Shown: positions 23,436-32,639, numbered from the stretch's first letter. The stretch: 64,000 nt of DNA from Reyranella sp. (GCF_004297405.1 NZ_SCVC01000006.1:62001-126000), one strand, 5' to 3'. The notes: generated by a model not told the origin, from the sequence alone. Numbers and translations: made by a program.

Positions 23436-24480
23436 GGCTCGCCATCCTGAGGTGCTGCACGGCATAGGCGTTCCACGGACGCCAGGCCGGAGGTGATCTG
23501 TCGTCGACAGTGGCGACCGGGGCATCGCGTTCCCAGTCGCCGGGGGCGCGCAGGCCGGGACGCTTGGCGATCAACGGCGCCAGTTTGGGATCGCGCGCGA
23601 GATGGCTGCCGATCGTGGCGATATCGGCGCCGAGATCGAACACGCGGCGCACCTTCGCGACGATGGCGGGGAGCGCCTTCATCTCGGGAAAGCGGATCGT
23701 CACCATCACCGAGTTGCGCTCCGGCATATGCGCGACGGCGACGGTGCCCTTCTTGCCATCGAGTTCGATGCCGCGATGCCACACGCCATTCTCGATCCAC
23801 TCCGTGCGCGGTGCGGCGCGGGCGGCCAGCGCCGCCAGCATGCCGGGCCAGTCGTAGGGCGGGCGATAGGCCAGCCGCAGAGTGACGCCGTCGCGCGCCG
23901 ATGTATCCGCGCCGGTCTTGCGGCGGAGCGCGCTGGGTGGCCGGCCGAACAGGCTGCGGAAGGTCTCGTTGAAGCGGCGCACGCTGCCGAAGCCCGAAGC
24001 CAGCGCCACTTCCGCCATCGGCAGGCGCGTGTCGTGGATGAGCTGCTTGGCGAAGAGCACGCGGCGCGTCTGCGCCACGGCGACTGGCGAGGCGCCGAGA
24101 TGGCGCTGGAAGAGGCGGCGGAGCTGGCGTCCACCGACGCCCAGCCGTTCGGCCAGCGCCTCGACGCCGGCTTCATCGTCATCCAGTGCGCCGTCGGCGA
24201 TCAGCGCCAGCGCACGGCTCACCGTGTTGGCGGTGCCGCGCCAGAAGGCGAGGTCGGGTGCGATCTCCGGTCGGCAGCGCAGGCAGGGGCGGAAGCCTGC
24301 TTCCTGCGCCGCGGCGGCCGAGGCGAAGAAGCGGCAGTTCTCGAACTTCGGCGCGCGGGCCGGGCAGATCGGCCGGCAGTAGATGCCGGTCGATGTGACG
24401 CCCACGAACACACGCCCGTCGAACCGGGCATCGTGGCTCTGGAAGGCGCGGTAGTAGGTTTTGCGGTCGAGCAGTTCCAT
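23428..24480 (-). CDS. Ada-type DNA repair regulator with deleted AlkA glycosylase core
   Basis: 350 residues. N-terminal Ada metal domain with Cys 35, 39, 66 and 69 (GIYCRPICPAR, FRPCLRCRPE), then an AraC HTH (about 85-190; PVAVAQTRRVLFAKQLIHD, FGSVRRFNETFRSLFGRPPS), then the AlkA N-terminal beta domain (RLAYRPPYDWPGMLAALAAR to LGADIATIGSHLARDP). Relatives of this fusion run on for about 140 more residues with the HhH-GPD core. Here RPGLRAPGDWE passes almost directly into the terminal AWRPWNAYAVQHLRM. The LPGIGPWTA helix-hairpin-helix and the catalytic Asp are absent. It may still sense methylation and regulate, but should not excise alkylated bases. Confidence 0.85.
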   Translation of the reverse strand: MELLDRKTYYRAFQSHDARFDGRVFVGVTSTGIYCRPICPARAPKFENCRFFASAAAAQEAGFRPCLRCRPEIAPDLAFWRGTANTVSRALALIADGALDDDEAGVEALAERLGVGGRQLRRLFQRHLGASPVAVAQTRRVLFAKQLIHDTRLPMAEVALASGFGSVRRFNETFRSLFGRPPSALRRKTGADTSARDGVTLRLAYRPPYDWPGMLAALAARAAPRTEWIENGVWHRGIELDGKKGTVAVAHMPERNSVMVTIRFPEMKALPAIVAKVRRVFDLGADIATIGSHLARDPKLAPLIAKRPGLRAPGDWERDAPVATVDDRSPPAWRPWNAYAVQHLRMASHG

Positions 24481-24557
24481 GACGGTAATCTCTCACGCAG
24501 GCGCGAATGGTGCTGGCGGTTTTCGGACCCGTACATCGGGGCCGATGAACCAGCCCG

Positions 24558-25211
24558 CTAACGTGATCGATGAACCCTGTAGGCGCACCGGCGGGCGCCG
24601 GCGAGGAGGTGATCGATCCGCTGGACCATGATGCCATCGCCGAGGACATTCTGAAAGATCGCCAACTCCGACCGGCACAAAGCCTGACAGGTCGCCGCTG
24701 CAGCGCAGATCGGGCAGTGATCCTCGACGAGCAGGAAGCTGCCGTCCCGCTCTGGAATCACACGGGCCATGTAGCCTTCCTGGCTGCGCGCTGCGGCTAG
24801 GGCGTCGAGCTTCGCGCGCAGGGACAGCCGGCTAGGGACGAGCTTGCGATAGCGATCGAGGGAATCCTCCTCGCGGTGGCGGACGAGCTTTTCCAGCCCC
24901 GCCTTGCCGAAGACGGCTTGGGTCGATCGTATGAGTTCGAGCGTCAGGTCGGAGTGGCGATCGGGAAAGCGTCCATGTCCCTGATCGGTCAACCGCCAAA
25001 GCCGCGTCGGCCGTCCACGCTTCTGGCGTTGCTCCTTGCGCTGTTCGTTCCGTTGCTCCTGGCCTTCGACGAGTCCGTCGGCCTGTAGTCGAGCGAGATG
25101 CTGGCGGGCGCCGGTCGACGTCATGCCGAGGCGCGTGCCGACCGCGGCGGCCGTCTGCGGACCGCGCGTCTTGAGCTGGAACAGGATTCGATCGTCGCTC
25201 GTTGCCGCCAT
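24558..25211 (-). CDS. HTH transcriptional regulator with C-terminal cysteine cluster
   Basis: 217 residues. A winged HTH occupies about 1-75 (RGPQTAAAVGTRLGMTSTGARQHLARLQADGLV). An unusual low-complexity insert of EQR repeats (EGQEQRNEQRKEQRQKRGRP) lies in the wing. The C-terminal half has Cys 166, 169, 175, 179 and 209 (HCPIC, TCQALC, RRCAYR), similar in layout to SufR-like Fe-S regulators. It is divergent from an MFS-DUF2252 operon, with a palindrome between them, so it is the likely repressor of that operon. Fe-S binding is inferred from the cysteines. Confidence 0.75.
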   Translation of the reverse strand: MAATSDDRILFQLKTRGPQTAAAVGTRLGMTSTGARQHLARLQADGLVEGQEQRNEQRKEQRQKRGRPTRLWRLTDQGHGRFPDRHSDLTLELIRSTQAVFGKAGLEKLVRHREEDSLDRYRKLVPSRLSLRAKLDALAAARSQEGYMARVIPERDGSFLLVEDHCPICAAAATCQALCRSELAIFQNVLGDGIMVQRIDHLLAGARRCAYRVHRSR

Positions 25212-25249
25212 TGCTATCTGACGCTCCGCCGCCGGCGATGGAAAATTTA

Positions 25250-25265
25250 GAAAGTAATCACTTTC
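25250..25265. promoter_or_regulatory. Inverted repeat between divergent regulator and MFS genes
   Basis: GAAAGT-AATC-ACTTTC, perfect 6-bp arms with a 4-base spacer, in the only spacer shared by the two genes. It is the natural candidate operator of the cysteine-containing regulator at 24558-25211. Confidence 0.55.
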
Positions 25266-25330
25266 GAAAATAGGCTATGGTGCCGCGGCCGGCAACTGCG
25301 ATCTCGCCGGGAAGGGGAGCGGCCGCCACC

Positions 25331-26728
25331 ATGTCCACGGAAGCGCAGAAAGTCGGTTGGGCCGCGTTGCTGAAGCCCGCCTGGTTTCCCGCGCTCGCGG
25401 TCCTCGTTGGCGGCGTGCTGCTGCATTCCATGAACGTGCTGATGCTGGCGACTGTGCTGCCGAGCATCGTCGAGGATGTCGGCGGTGCGACCTTGATGAG
25501 CCTGCCGACCACCTTGTTCCTCGCCTCGTCGATCGTGGCGGCATGCTGCACCGGCTACATCAATGCCGTGGTCGGCGCACGCCGGGCCTTTGCAACAGGC
25601 GCGCTGATCTTCGGCCTGGGTGCGCTGGTCTGTGCGCTCGCGTCCACGATGGCGCACGTCATCATCGGCCGCTTCGTGCAGGGGTTCGGCGGCGGCCTGC
25701 TGGCGGCCATGGCCTATGTGCTGGTGCGCAGCACCTTTCCCGAAATGATCTGGACGCGCGCGATCACCCTGCTGTCGGGTGCCTGGAGCATGTCGATCCT
25801 GTTCGGGCCGCTGCTGGGCGGCGCCTTCGCGACCTATGGCAACTGGCGCGGCGCCTTCTATGCCGTGACCGCGCTCGCCTGTGTGCTGGCGGTGGTGGCG
25901 GTGCGGGCTCTGCCGCGCACGCTCACGGGACATGGCGCACGGCCGCGTGTGCCGGGGCTGAGGGTGGCGCTGATCAGTGCGGCGATCTTTGCCATGTCGG
26001 CGGCGGCGGCGTCTCCGGTGGCCACCGTCAAGGCCGCCTTGTTCCTGGCGGCGATCGGCGGGCTGGCGCTGATGCTCTATATCGACCGCCGCGCCGCCGC
26101 GCCGCTGCTGCCACGCGATGCCTTTTCCTTCAACACGATGACGGGGATCGGCCTGTGGCTGGCGCTGCTGATCTCGGCGTCCTTCAGCCCGTTGCAGCTC
26201 TTCGTGCCGACCTTCCTGCAGGTCCTGCACGGGCTCGATCCGCTGGCGGCGGGCTACATGGTCGCCGGCGGCTCGCTCGGCTGGACCGTGGCGTCGATCG
26301 TCGTGGCCGGCGCCTCACCGCGCTGGGTCGCCCGCCTGCTGGTGATGGGGCCGCTCGCCATGGCCGTGGCCCTGTTCGGCCTCGCGGGCCTGCTGCCGCT
26401 CAAGCCGTTCGTGCTGTCGATCGGGCCGATCATCCTGCTGGGTATCGGCATCGGCTCGACCTGGGCCTTCACTGCACAGCGTGTGATGAGCGGCGCCCGG
26501 AAGGGCGAGGAAACCGTCGCTGCCTCGTCGGTCGCGACGGTCCAGCAGGCCGGCGGAGCGCTGGGCGCGGCGCTGGCCGGGCTGATCGCCAACCTGGCCG
26601 GCCTGTCGGGCGGGCTCACGGTGGCGGATGTAACGGCGGCGGCCTATTGGGTTCCAGCCTGTTTCATTGCTATAGCCCTTGCTGCAACTGTGGCGGGCAT
26701 TCGATTGACGAGGACGGGGGCACCATGA
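25331..26728 (+). CDS. MFS transporter, DHA2 (EmrB/QacA)-like
   Basis: 465-residue integral membrane protein with about 14 hydrophobic segments. Typical DHA2 features: MNVLMLATVLPSIVEDVGG in helix 1, IGRFVQGFGGGLLAAMAYVL and SMSILFGPLLGGAFATYGNWRGAF (given here in parts: FGPLLGGAF, GNWRGAF). Drug or metabolite efflux is likely. ATG 25331 is chosen; an in-frame ATG at 25277 has no ribosome site and lies just after the operator. The 3' end overlaps the next gene by ATGA. Confidence 0.82.
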   Translation: MSTEAQKVGWAALLKPAWFPALAVLVGGVLLHSMNVLMLATVLPSIVEDVGGATLMSLPTTLFLASSIVAACCTGYINAVVGARRAFATGALIFGLGALVCALASTMAHVIIGRFVQGFGGGLLAAMAYVLVRSTFPEMIWTRAITLLSGAWSMSILFGPLLGGAFATYGNWRGAFYAVTALACVLAVVAVRALPRTLTGHGARPRVPGLRVALISAAIFAMSAAAASPVATVKAALFLAAIGGLALMLYIDRRAAAPLLPRDAFSFNTMTGIGLWLALLISASFSPLQLFVPTFLQVLHGLDPLAAGYMVAGGSLGWTVASIVVAGASPRWVARLLVMGPLAMAVALFGLAGLLPLKPFVLSIGPIILLGIGIGSTWAFTAQRVMSGARKGEETVAASSVATVQQAGGALGAALAGLIANLAGLSGGLTVADVTAAAYWVPACFIAIALAATVAGIRLTRTGAP

Positions 26729-28194
26729 AGACGGTTTCGATCGCAGCAAACATCGACCGGACGTTCGAGCGCATGAACGATGCGATCGACAGCATGAACC
26801 TGCTGGAGAGCTTCACCGCGCCGCGTCCCTCCACCGCCGAACGCGGCGCCGCCGGCAAGGCCTTGCGCGACAAGGTGCCGAGGAAGGCGCATGCCCAGTT
26901 CGAGAAGGCCAAGGACCGTCCCGATCCCGTTTCCATCCTGGAACAGCAGAACCTCACGCGCGCGCAGAAGCTGGTGCCGGTGCGCTTCGCGCGCATGCTG
27001 GCCTCACCCTTCGCCTTTTTGCGCGGCTCGGCGGCAGTGATGGCAGCCGATCTGTCCGAAACGCCGGTGACCGGCATGGGTGTCGGCGCTTGCGGCGACA
27101 TGCACGTCTCCAACTTCGGTGTCTTCGCGTCGGCCGAACGCAACCTGATCTTCGCCATCAACGATTTCGACGAAGTGCATCCCGGCCCCTGGGAATGGGA
27201 CCTGAAGCGGCTGGCGGCCAGCGCGGCCGTGTCGGCGCGCTTCATGGGCGGCGACAAGGCGGACGCGGAGGATGCGGCACAGGCGATCGTGCGTTCCTAT
27301 CGCGAGCGCATGCGGCGCTATGCGGAGATGGGCTTCCTCGAGATCTGGTACGACCGCATCGACGACCGCGCCATCCTCGACACCCTGTCGCCAAAGGCCC
27401 GGCGCAACGCCGAGAAGGTGATGGACAAGGCGCGGAGCAAGGGCCATGTCGCGGTCCTCGAGAAGCTCACCGAGGAAGTCGACGGCCAGCATCGCATCAT
27501 CGAGGAAGTGCCGCTCGTCATCCGCGAGACCCACACCGAGCGGGGAATCCCGGTCAACGAAGCGCTCGACCTGATGCTGCGCTCCTACGTAGACTCGCTG
27601 CCGATCGACCGGCGCATCCTGCTGTCGCGCTATCGCATCGTCGATTCGGCCCGCAAGGTGGTGGGCGTCGGCAGCGTCGGCACGGGCTGCTGGGTAGTGC
27701 TGCTGCGGGGCATCGACAACGACGATCCGCTGTTCCTGCAGGTCAAGCAGGCGCAGCAGTCGGTCCTGGAGCCCTATGTCGACCACAAGCTCAGGTTCGA
27801 CAACCAGGGGCGTCGCGTGGTCTTCGGCCAGCGCTTGACGCAGGGCTCGCCCGATATTTTTCTGGGCTGGGGCGAGATCCCCGATCACGGCCATTTCTAT
27901 GTGCGCCAGCTCGCCGACATGAAGGGCAGCATCAAGTTCACCGAAGGCGATGACGGCAGCGTCGAGGAGTTCGTCGAATATTGCAGTCTCTGCGGTTGGG
28001 CGCTGGCGCTGGCGCATGCCAAGTCGGGCGATCCGGCGATGATTGCGGGCTATTGCGGTAACAGCGCCGCGCTCGACGAGGCCATCGGCAAATTCGCGCT
28101 GGCCTACGCCAAGCAGACCGACCAGGACCACGAAGCGCTCGACAAAGCGCGCCGCAGCGGCCGCATCAGGGTCGCCGCGCAGGCCATGGTGTAG
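26725..28194 (+). CDS. DUF2252 family protein (kinase-like fold)
   Basis: 489 residues. Family landmarks are RMLASPFAFLRGSAAVMAADL, GDMHVSNFGVF and FAINDFDEVHPGPWEWDLKR (HxxNFG and DFDE resemble the catalytic and metal loops of aminoglycoside-phosphotransferase-like kinases), then FLQVKQAQQSVLEPY and VVFGQRLTQGSPDIFLGW. Biochemical function is not established for this family. It is translationally coupled to the MFS gene, implying a shared task such as drug modification plus export; that is inference. Confidence 0.82.
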   Translation: MKTVSIAANIDRTFERMNDAIDSMNLLESFTAPRPSTAERGAAGKALRDKVPRKAHAQFEKAKDRPDPVSILEQQNLTRAQKLVPVRFARMLASPFAFLRGSAAVMAADLSETPVTGMGVGACGDMHVSNFGVFASAERNLIFAINDFDEVHPGPWEWDLKRLAASAAVSARFMGGDKADAEDAAQAIVRSYRERMRRYAEMGFLEIWYDRIDDRAILDTLSPKARRNAEKVMDKARSKGHVAVLEKLTEEVDGQHRIIEEVPLVIRETHTERGIPVNEALDLMLRSYVDSLPIDRRILLSRYRIVDSARKVVGVGSVGTGCWVVLLRGIDNDDPLFLQVKQAQQSVLEPYVDHKLRFDNQGRRVVFGQRLTQGSPDIFLGWGEIPDHGHFYVRQLADMKGSIKFTEGDDGSVEEFVEYCSLCGWALALAHAKSGDPAMIAGYCGNSAALDEAIGKFALAYAKQTDQDHEALDKARRSGRIRVAAQAMV

Positions 28195-28227
28195 CAGGGC
28201 GACTGCGGGCGACTGGGGCAACGACCA

Positions 28228-28338
28228 CCTCACCCTGAGGAGCGCCGTGAAGCGGCGCGTCTCGAAGGGTGGGCCTCAGGCAAGGTGCTCGTTCCCATCC
28301 TTCGAGACGCCGTGCTCCGCACGGCCCTCAGGATGAGG
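28228..28338. repeat. Long imperfect inverted repeat (REP-like intergenic element)
   Basis: The left arm 28228-28273 and the right arm 28294-28338 pair over most of their length (CGTCTCGAAGG with CCTTCGAGACG; CCTGAGG with CCTCAGG), each arm containing its own smaller hairpin. It sits between two convergent genes and could fold into a cruciform or act as a bidirectional terminator. The sequence type is common between alphaproteobacterial genes. Confidence 0.7.
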
Positions 28339-28351
28339 ATTTGTGGTTTCC

Positions 28352-31300
28352 TCAGGTCAGGAGCGAGAGCTTCACGATCATGTCGTTGTAGTCGAAGTCG
28401 ACACCGGCGGTGGCGGCGTTCATGTCTTCGAAGCCGAAGGTGTTTTCGCCGAACACGCGGACGTGGGTCGTGCCGTCCGGGTTCGCGGTCAGCGTCGTCG
28501 TGGCATCGATGGTGAACATATTGCCAAGCGGATTGACCAGCACCGGCGCGTAGTAGCCGTCGCCGCCCGCCACGGTCCAGACGGCCGACGACGTTCCGGT
28601 CGAATTGCCCTGGGTCGAGCTGAACTCCCAGTGCTGGGCCATGGCCGCGCGGAAGGCGTCGGTGTTGCCGTAGGCCACGCCGCCGACCTGGAGCTGCTCG
28701 GTATTGGCCGGGTTCTGGTCCATGCGCACGAAGTGGACCGTGTTGGCGTAGGCGCCGCTCCACGCCAGGTCGACCTGCACCTGGCTGCCCTGCGTGAGAT
28801 AGACCCAGGCATGGTCGGTGATGCGCTGGCTCGCGGCCAGCACCGCCGATTCGCTCAGCGTATTGTCGACCGTGGCGGTGAAGTTGATCTGGCCGCCGCT
28901 GCCGGCAACGGACACCGCGAGCGTGCCGCTGCCGGTGACGTTCGTGGTCGGGTTGAGGTTGATCACGTCGTCGCCGGTAACGATGGCGAACTTCAGGTTG
29001 TCGCCGGCCGGCAGATAGACCGACTGCTGGCCGGTGTAGAACATCTGTCCGTTGTCGGCCGCCACGGCGCCGATCTTGGCCAGGGTCGCGTCGACCAGCG
29101 AAGTTGTGGTGCCGCTGCCGTCGCGGTTCAGCATGGCGCCGCTGCTGTCGGTGGCGTAGGCGATCAGCGTGCCGTTCTTCAGGGTCGAGCTGGAGACCGT
29201 GAGGTCGATCCAGTTACCGGCCGTGGTGCCGGGAGCCCCGGGGGTGAGCGTCAGCGCCGTGCCACCGCCCGCGGCCACCAGCGGCAGGGTGGCGAGGTTG
29301 ACGCTGAAGTCGAGGAGCTGCGTGGCCTCGCCGACCGGGTTGGTAAGCCCCCAGTCCTGCGGCAGGTACTGCTGCATGAAGACGCTGTAGTTGCCGTTGC
29401 CGAATTGCGTGCTCATCGCCGTATGCCAGTCGCCGCTTGCGTTCGCCTGCGTGACGATGGGCGTCATGATCCAGTTCGGATTGCCGAGGTTGGAGGCCGT
29501 CAGCTCGGCGACATTGTTGGGCGGCAGGACGTTGTTCGATCCCGGCGTGGAGCTGAAGGCGAGGCTGCCCAGCACCATGTTGGTCGGGTCGGCAATGGGC
29601 GTGAACGTACCGCCCTGGTCGTAGCCGACCTGGGGCGCAGCCAGGTTCTTTGGCGGTGGTGGCGGGGTCGGATTGGCGGTGGAGAAATAGATCGGATCGT
29701 AGGTGATGGCCGTACCGCCGCCGTTGGTCGAGAACTTGGCGGTATTGTTCGGGCTGATCACGGCGGCAGCGCCGCCGTCGATCTGGGCGGTCGTGATCGT
29801 GCTCTCGGTGCCCTGGACGTACATGTTGTACGTCTTGCCGAGCGTACCGCTGCCGATCGTGAGCTGGTACCAGCCGGTGTCGCCGGCCGACGGCATGAAG
29901 ACGTTGCTGATCGCGAAGCCGCCCACCGCAGTATAGGGGTTGGTGGCGTCGAGCTTCCAGCCCAGCGTCGCGTCGGGAACGATCTGATAATAGTTGCCGT
30001 AGTTGGGGGAGGCGGACGACGACACGTCGAAGCGGATGAACCCCTTGCTGTCGGCATGGGCGTCGCCCGGCGAATACATGCCGAAGGTGATCGGCGTGCC
30101 CGCCTTGGGCGCGAAGGTGCCCGCCACCGACATGTCGAAGATGAACGTGTTGGTGCTGTGCGTGGTGGTGGGGATCGGCAGGGCGCCGGAGATATAGGGA
30201 ATGCCGGTCTGCGGGGCGTAGCCGGACGGGGTTTCGTTGAAGTCGTACAGCGTGACGTTGATCGACGACACGTTCGCCGAGCCGTTCCACAGGCTGATCT
30301 GCGGATTGGTGCCGCCGGTCGAGAGCAGGTCGGAGTACGAGTAGCCGTAAGCGTTGCCAAGCTTCGCAAAGGTCGCGGCCAGCGGATCGTAGAACATCTG
30401 CCGGTCGGGGCCGGGCGTGCCGGTTCCGGTGCCGAGCGTGTTGGTATAGCCGTAGTGGTTGGTGCCTGCCGGGGCGTTGATGGCCGCGTAGCTGTACGGC
30501 GCGTCCCAGTTCCAGGTCTGGTTGAAGCTGATCGTTTCCTTGATCGTGGGGTTGGCCGAGTTGGCCTTGCCGCCCCAGTAGCCGGCGTCGAAGCCCGCGA
30601 CGAAATACTTGGTGATATCGCCCCAGGCGTTGTTGGGCGTAAAGGTGTTGAAGGTCTGGGTGGGCGTCGCGTCGCCCTTGTTCGCGTAGATGTTGAGCGC
30701 GCCGGTCTGGGCGTAGATGTTCTGCTGCAGCTCGGTCGAGGTGATACCGATCACGCCCGTCGTCGTGGTGACGCCGGTCATCTCCACGGGCGTCAGCCAG
30801 AACATGTCGCGGGACTGGTCGTAGCTCACGCCGTAGTAGGAGAGGCTCGGCGGTACGGCCGGATTGCCGTCCTTGGCGGCCACGCCGTTGAAGTAGGAGG
30901 CGAGGTAGGCCTGGTCGGCAATGCCCTTGAACTTGTTGACGTAGGCCGCCCAGTCGGCCGAGACGTTGGCCGGATTGCTGGGCACGTTGCTGCCGGCCAG
31001 CAGGGCCTCGCGCAACTGGTTCAGCGGCGAACCGCCGGATCCCGGACCTGCGCTCGGGGCGAAGGTGTAGTGCTCGGTGCCGGCCGGCAGGTTGGCCTGG
31101 AGAGCCGCATAGATATCGGCGGCACTCGCATTGTAGCCGCGCGTCACGCCGCCGGCCGAGATTTGCAGGGTCGAGCCGAACTGGACGATGCTGGTGATGT
31201 CGGCGACATCGGCGGCGTGGTTGGAGATCGTGGCCTCGACCACGTCGTAGCGATAGTTCCTGGCGATCGAGTCTTCGAAGTAGAGGCTGCCCGGCTGCAC

Positions 31301-31579
31301 GATCGTGCTGGGGTCGAGCGGCGCGATGCCGGTGCCCTTGGTCTGCTGGACGACAAAATAGACGGTGCCGGACAGGAAGGTGCCGTCGCCCTGGGTCAGA
31401 TCGAGCTGCGGGTTGACCGCGGCGACGCCGTCGGTGACCAGCGCAACCTGCGTAAGCTTGGTCGCCGGCGTGCCGTCGAACGCGAAGGCCCAGGCATAGA
31501 CGCCGTTGCCTGACCCACCGAGTGTCAGATTAGCCTTGTAGGTGTCGCTCAGCGCGACGTTCATTACCGTGTTCGCCAT
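28352..31579 (-). CDS. Large surface or extracellular beta-rich protein, C-terminal DUF4114-like motif
   Basis: 1075 residues, low in Lys and Cys, rich in Thr, Ser, Gly, Asn and Tyr, as in extracellular proteins. There is no N-terminal signal peptide (starts MANTVMNVALSDTYKANLTL). The C-terminus reads RVFGENTFGFEDMN then GVDFDYNDMIVKLSLL, the FED..DFDYND pattern of DUF4114 domains in large secreted proteins. A proline run (NPTPPPPPKNL) near the middle divides two halves. No RTX nonapeptides are seen. Absence of a signal peptide with such a C-terminus suggests type I secretion, but no transporter genes are adjacent. Alternative: a cytoplasmic or crystalline-layer protein. Confidence 0.6.
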   Translation of the reverse strand: MANTVMNVALSDTYKANLTLGGSGNGVYAWAFAFDGTPATKLTQVALVTDGVAAVNPQLDLTQGDGTFLSGTVYFVVQQTKGTGIAPLDPSTIVQPGSLYFEDSIARNYRYDVVEATISNHAADVADITSIVQFGSTLQISAGGVTRGYNASAADIYAALQANLPAGTEHYTFAPSAGPGSGGSPLNQLREALLAGSNVPSNPANVSADWAAYVNKFKGIADQAYLASYFNGVAAKDGNPAVPPSLSYYGVSYDQSRDMFWLTPVEMTGVTTTTGVIGITSTELQQNIYAQTGALNIYANKGDATPTQTFNTFTPNNAWGDITKYFVAGFDAGYWGGKANSANPTIKETISFNQTWNWDAPYSYAAINAPAGTNHYGYTNTLGTGTGTPGPDRQMFYDPLAATFAKLGNAYGYSYSDLLSTGGTNPQISLWNGSANVSSINVTLYDFNETPSGYAPQTGIPYISGALPIPTTTHSTNTFIFDMSVAGTFAPKAGTPITFGMYSPGDAHADSKGFIRFDVSSSASPNYGNYYQIVPDATLGWKLDATNPYTAVGGFAISNVFMPSAGDTGWYQLTIGSGTLGKTYNMYVQGTESTITTAQIDGGAAAVISPNNTAKFSTNGGGTAITYDPIYFSTANPTPPPPPKNLAAPQVGYDQGGTFTPIADPTNMVLGSLAFSSTPGSNNVLPPNNVAELTASNLGNPNWIMTPIVTQANASGDWHTAMSTQFGNGNYSVFMQQYLPQDWGLTNPVGEATQLLDFSVNLATLPLVAAGGGTALTLTPGAPGTTAGNWIDLTVSSSTLKNGTLIAYATDSSGAMLNRDGSGTTTSLVDATLAKIGAVAADNGQMFYTGQQSVYLPAGDNLKFAIVTGDDVINLNPTTNVTGSGTLAVSVAGSGGQINFTATVDNTLSESAVLAASQRITDHAWVYLTQGSQVQVDLAWSGAYANTVHFVRMDQNPANTEQLQVGGVAYGNTDAFRAAMAQHWEFSSTQGNSTGTSSAVWTVAGGDGYYAPVLVNPLGNMFTIDATTTLTANPDGTTHVRVFGENTFGFEDMNAATAGVDFDYNDMIVKLSLLT

Positions 31580-31809
31580 ATTCGAGTCTCCGCCCCCCGT
31601 AGAGAATCGATCGCCCGTACTGTCTTGGTTGTTCGGCCGACTTGTTCTTCACTCGGTGTGACCATACCTGACGCGAAACGATTGCCAAACATCTTTGCCA
31701 AGTTTTGCCAGGTGTCGTCGTCGACAAGGCCAATTTCGACCGCGGCCGAAACGACGGCCACGCGCCGTCCGATAAAACGCTCCTGTCAACCTTCGACGGG
31801 AGAACTCAC

Positions 31810-32121
31810 ATGACCAATCTTCACACGCTGAAAGACGGACTTGTCGTTACCGCTTTCTGGGAAGCGAAACCCGGCGAGACCGACGCCGTCGCCGCAATCG
31901 TCCGCCAGTTCCTGCCCCAGGCGCAGAACGAACCGGGCGTGCACGCCTTCCAGATCCATCAATCGCTCACCGAGCCCGAGAAGTTCTTCTTCTACGAAGT
32001 CTTCAAGGACGAAGCGGCCTTCGCCGATCATCAGCAGACCGATCACTTCAAGACGCTGATCGTCGGTCAGGCCGTGCCGAAGCTCGCCAACCGCGTGCGC
32101 ACGCAACACCGCTTCGTGTGA
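31810..32121 (+). CDS. Antibiotic biosynthesis monooxygenase (ABM) domain protein
   Basis: 103 residues forming one ferredoxin-like ABM module: DGLVVTAFWEAKPGETDAVA, EPGVHAFQIHQSLTEPEKFFFYE, FKDEAAFADHQQTDHFKTL. Members act as cofactor-free monooxygenases or quinol-handling proteins. GGGAG lies upstream. It is separated by 231 bases from the divergent large surface protein, a region in which I see no further gene. Confidence 0.85.
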   Translation: MTNLHTLKDGLVVTAFWEAKPGETDAVAAIVRQFLPQAQNEPGVHAFQIHQSLTEPEKFFFYEVFKDEAAFADHQQTDHFKTLIVGQAVPKLANRVRTQHRFV

Positions 32122-32215
32122 TCCGAAGCCTTTGGACGGACTGTAGAGTCCGGAGTCCGCCAGACCGGACGGTCGTCGCTCCCTAGCTTCGGTGTTCAAG
32201 CAACGGAGCAGGACG

Positions 32216-32626
32216 ATGACCGATCAGGACGTTCAGGAGTTCGTAACCAAGTTCGCCGCCGCTTGGGCAGCACGCGACGGCGAGGCGTTTCTGGCGCTGT
32301 GGCATCCCGACGGTGTGCTGCATTCGCCGCACTACGACCGCCCGGTGACCGGCAAGGAGTTCGGGCGGTTCACCGATTTCGTGGCTGAAATCGCGCCCGA
32401 TCTCGTCTGGCAGCTCCTCGACTGGACGTGGCGCGGCGAGGTGGTGATTGTCGAGTGGCAGGCGACGCGCGTTCACGGTGGTGTTCGTTTCAACACGCGC
32501 GGCGTCGACAAGTTTCGGCTGCGCGACGGCAAGATCGTCGAGGAGCGGGTCTACACCGACACGGCGCCAATGCGCGCCGCGCGACGAGGCGAACAACTGG
32601 AACCGCTCGTTCGGCTCGCGATTTGA
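32216..32626 (+). CDS. NTF2-like (SnoaL-like) domain protein
   Basis: 136 residues with a cone-shaped NTF2 fold: VTKFAAAWAARDGEAFLALWHPDGVLHSP, a middle strand region, and FRLRDGKIVEERVYTDT at the end. The family includes isomerases, cyclases and many proteins of unknown role. ATG 32216 is used; an in-frame GTG lies at 32192. It is probably cotranscribed with the ABM gene 95 bases upstream. Confidence 0.75.
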   Translation: MTDQDVQEFVTKFAAAWAARDGEAFLALWHPDGVLHSPHYDRPVTGKEFGRFTDFVAEIAPDLVWQLLDWTWRGEVVIVEWQATRVHGGVRFNTRGVDKFRLRDGKIVEERVYTDTAPMRAARRGEQLEPLVRLAI

Positions 32627-32639
32627 GACGGGCTGGGCG

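Noticed and set aside
28343-31513. 1056-codon plus-strand open frame opposite the large surface protein
   Set aside because: His/Arg/Val-rich composition and no recognisable motif; it is the antisense shadow of a high-GC gene.
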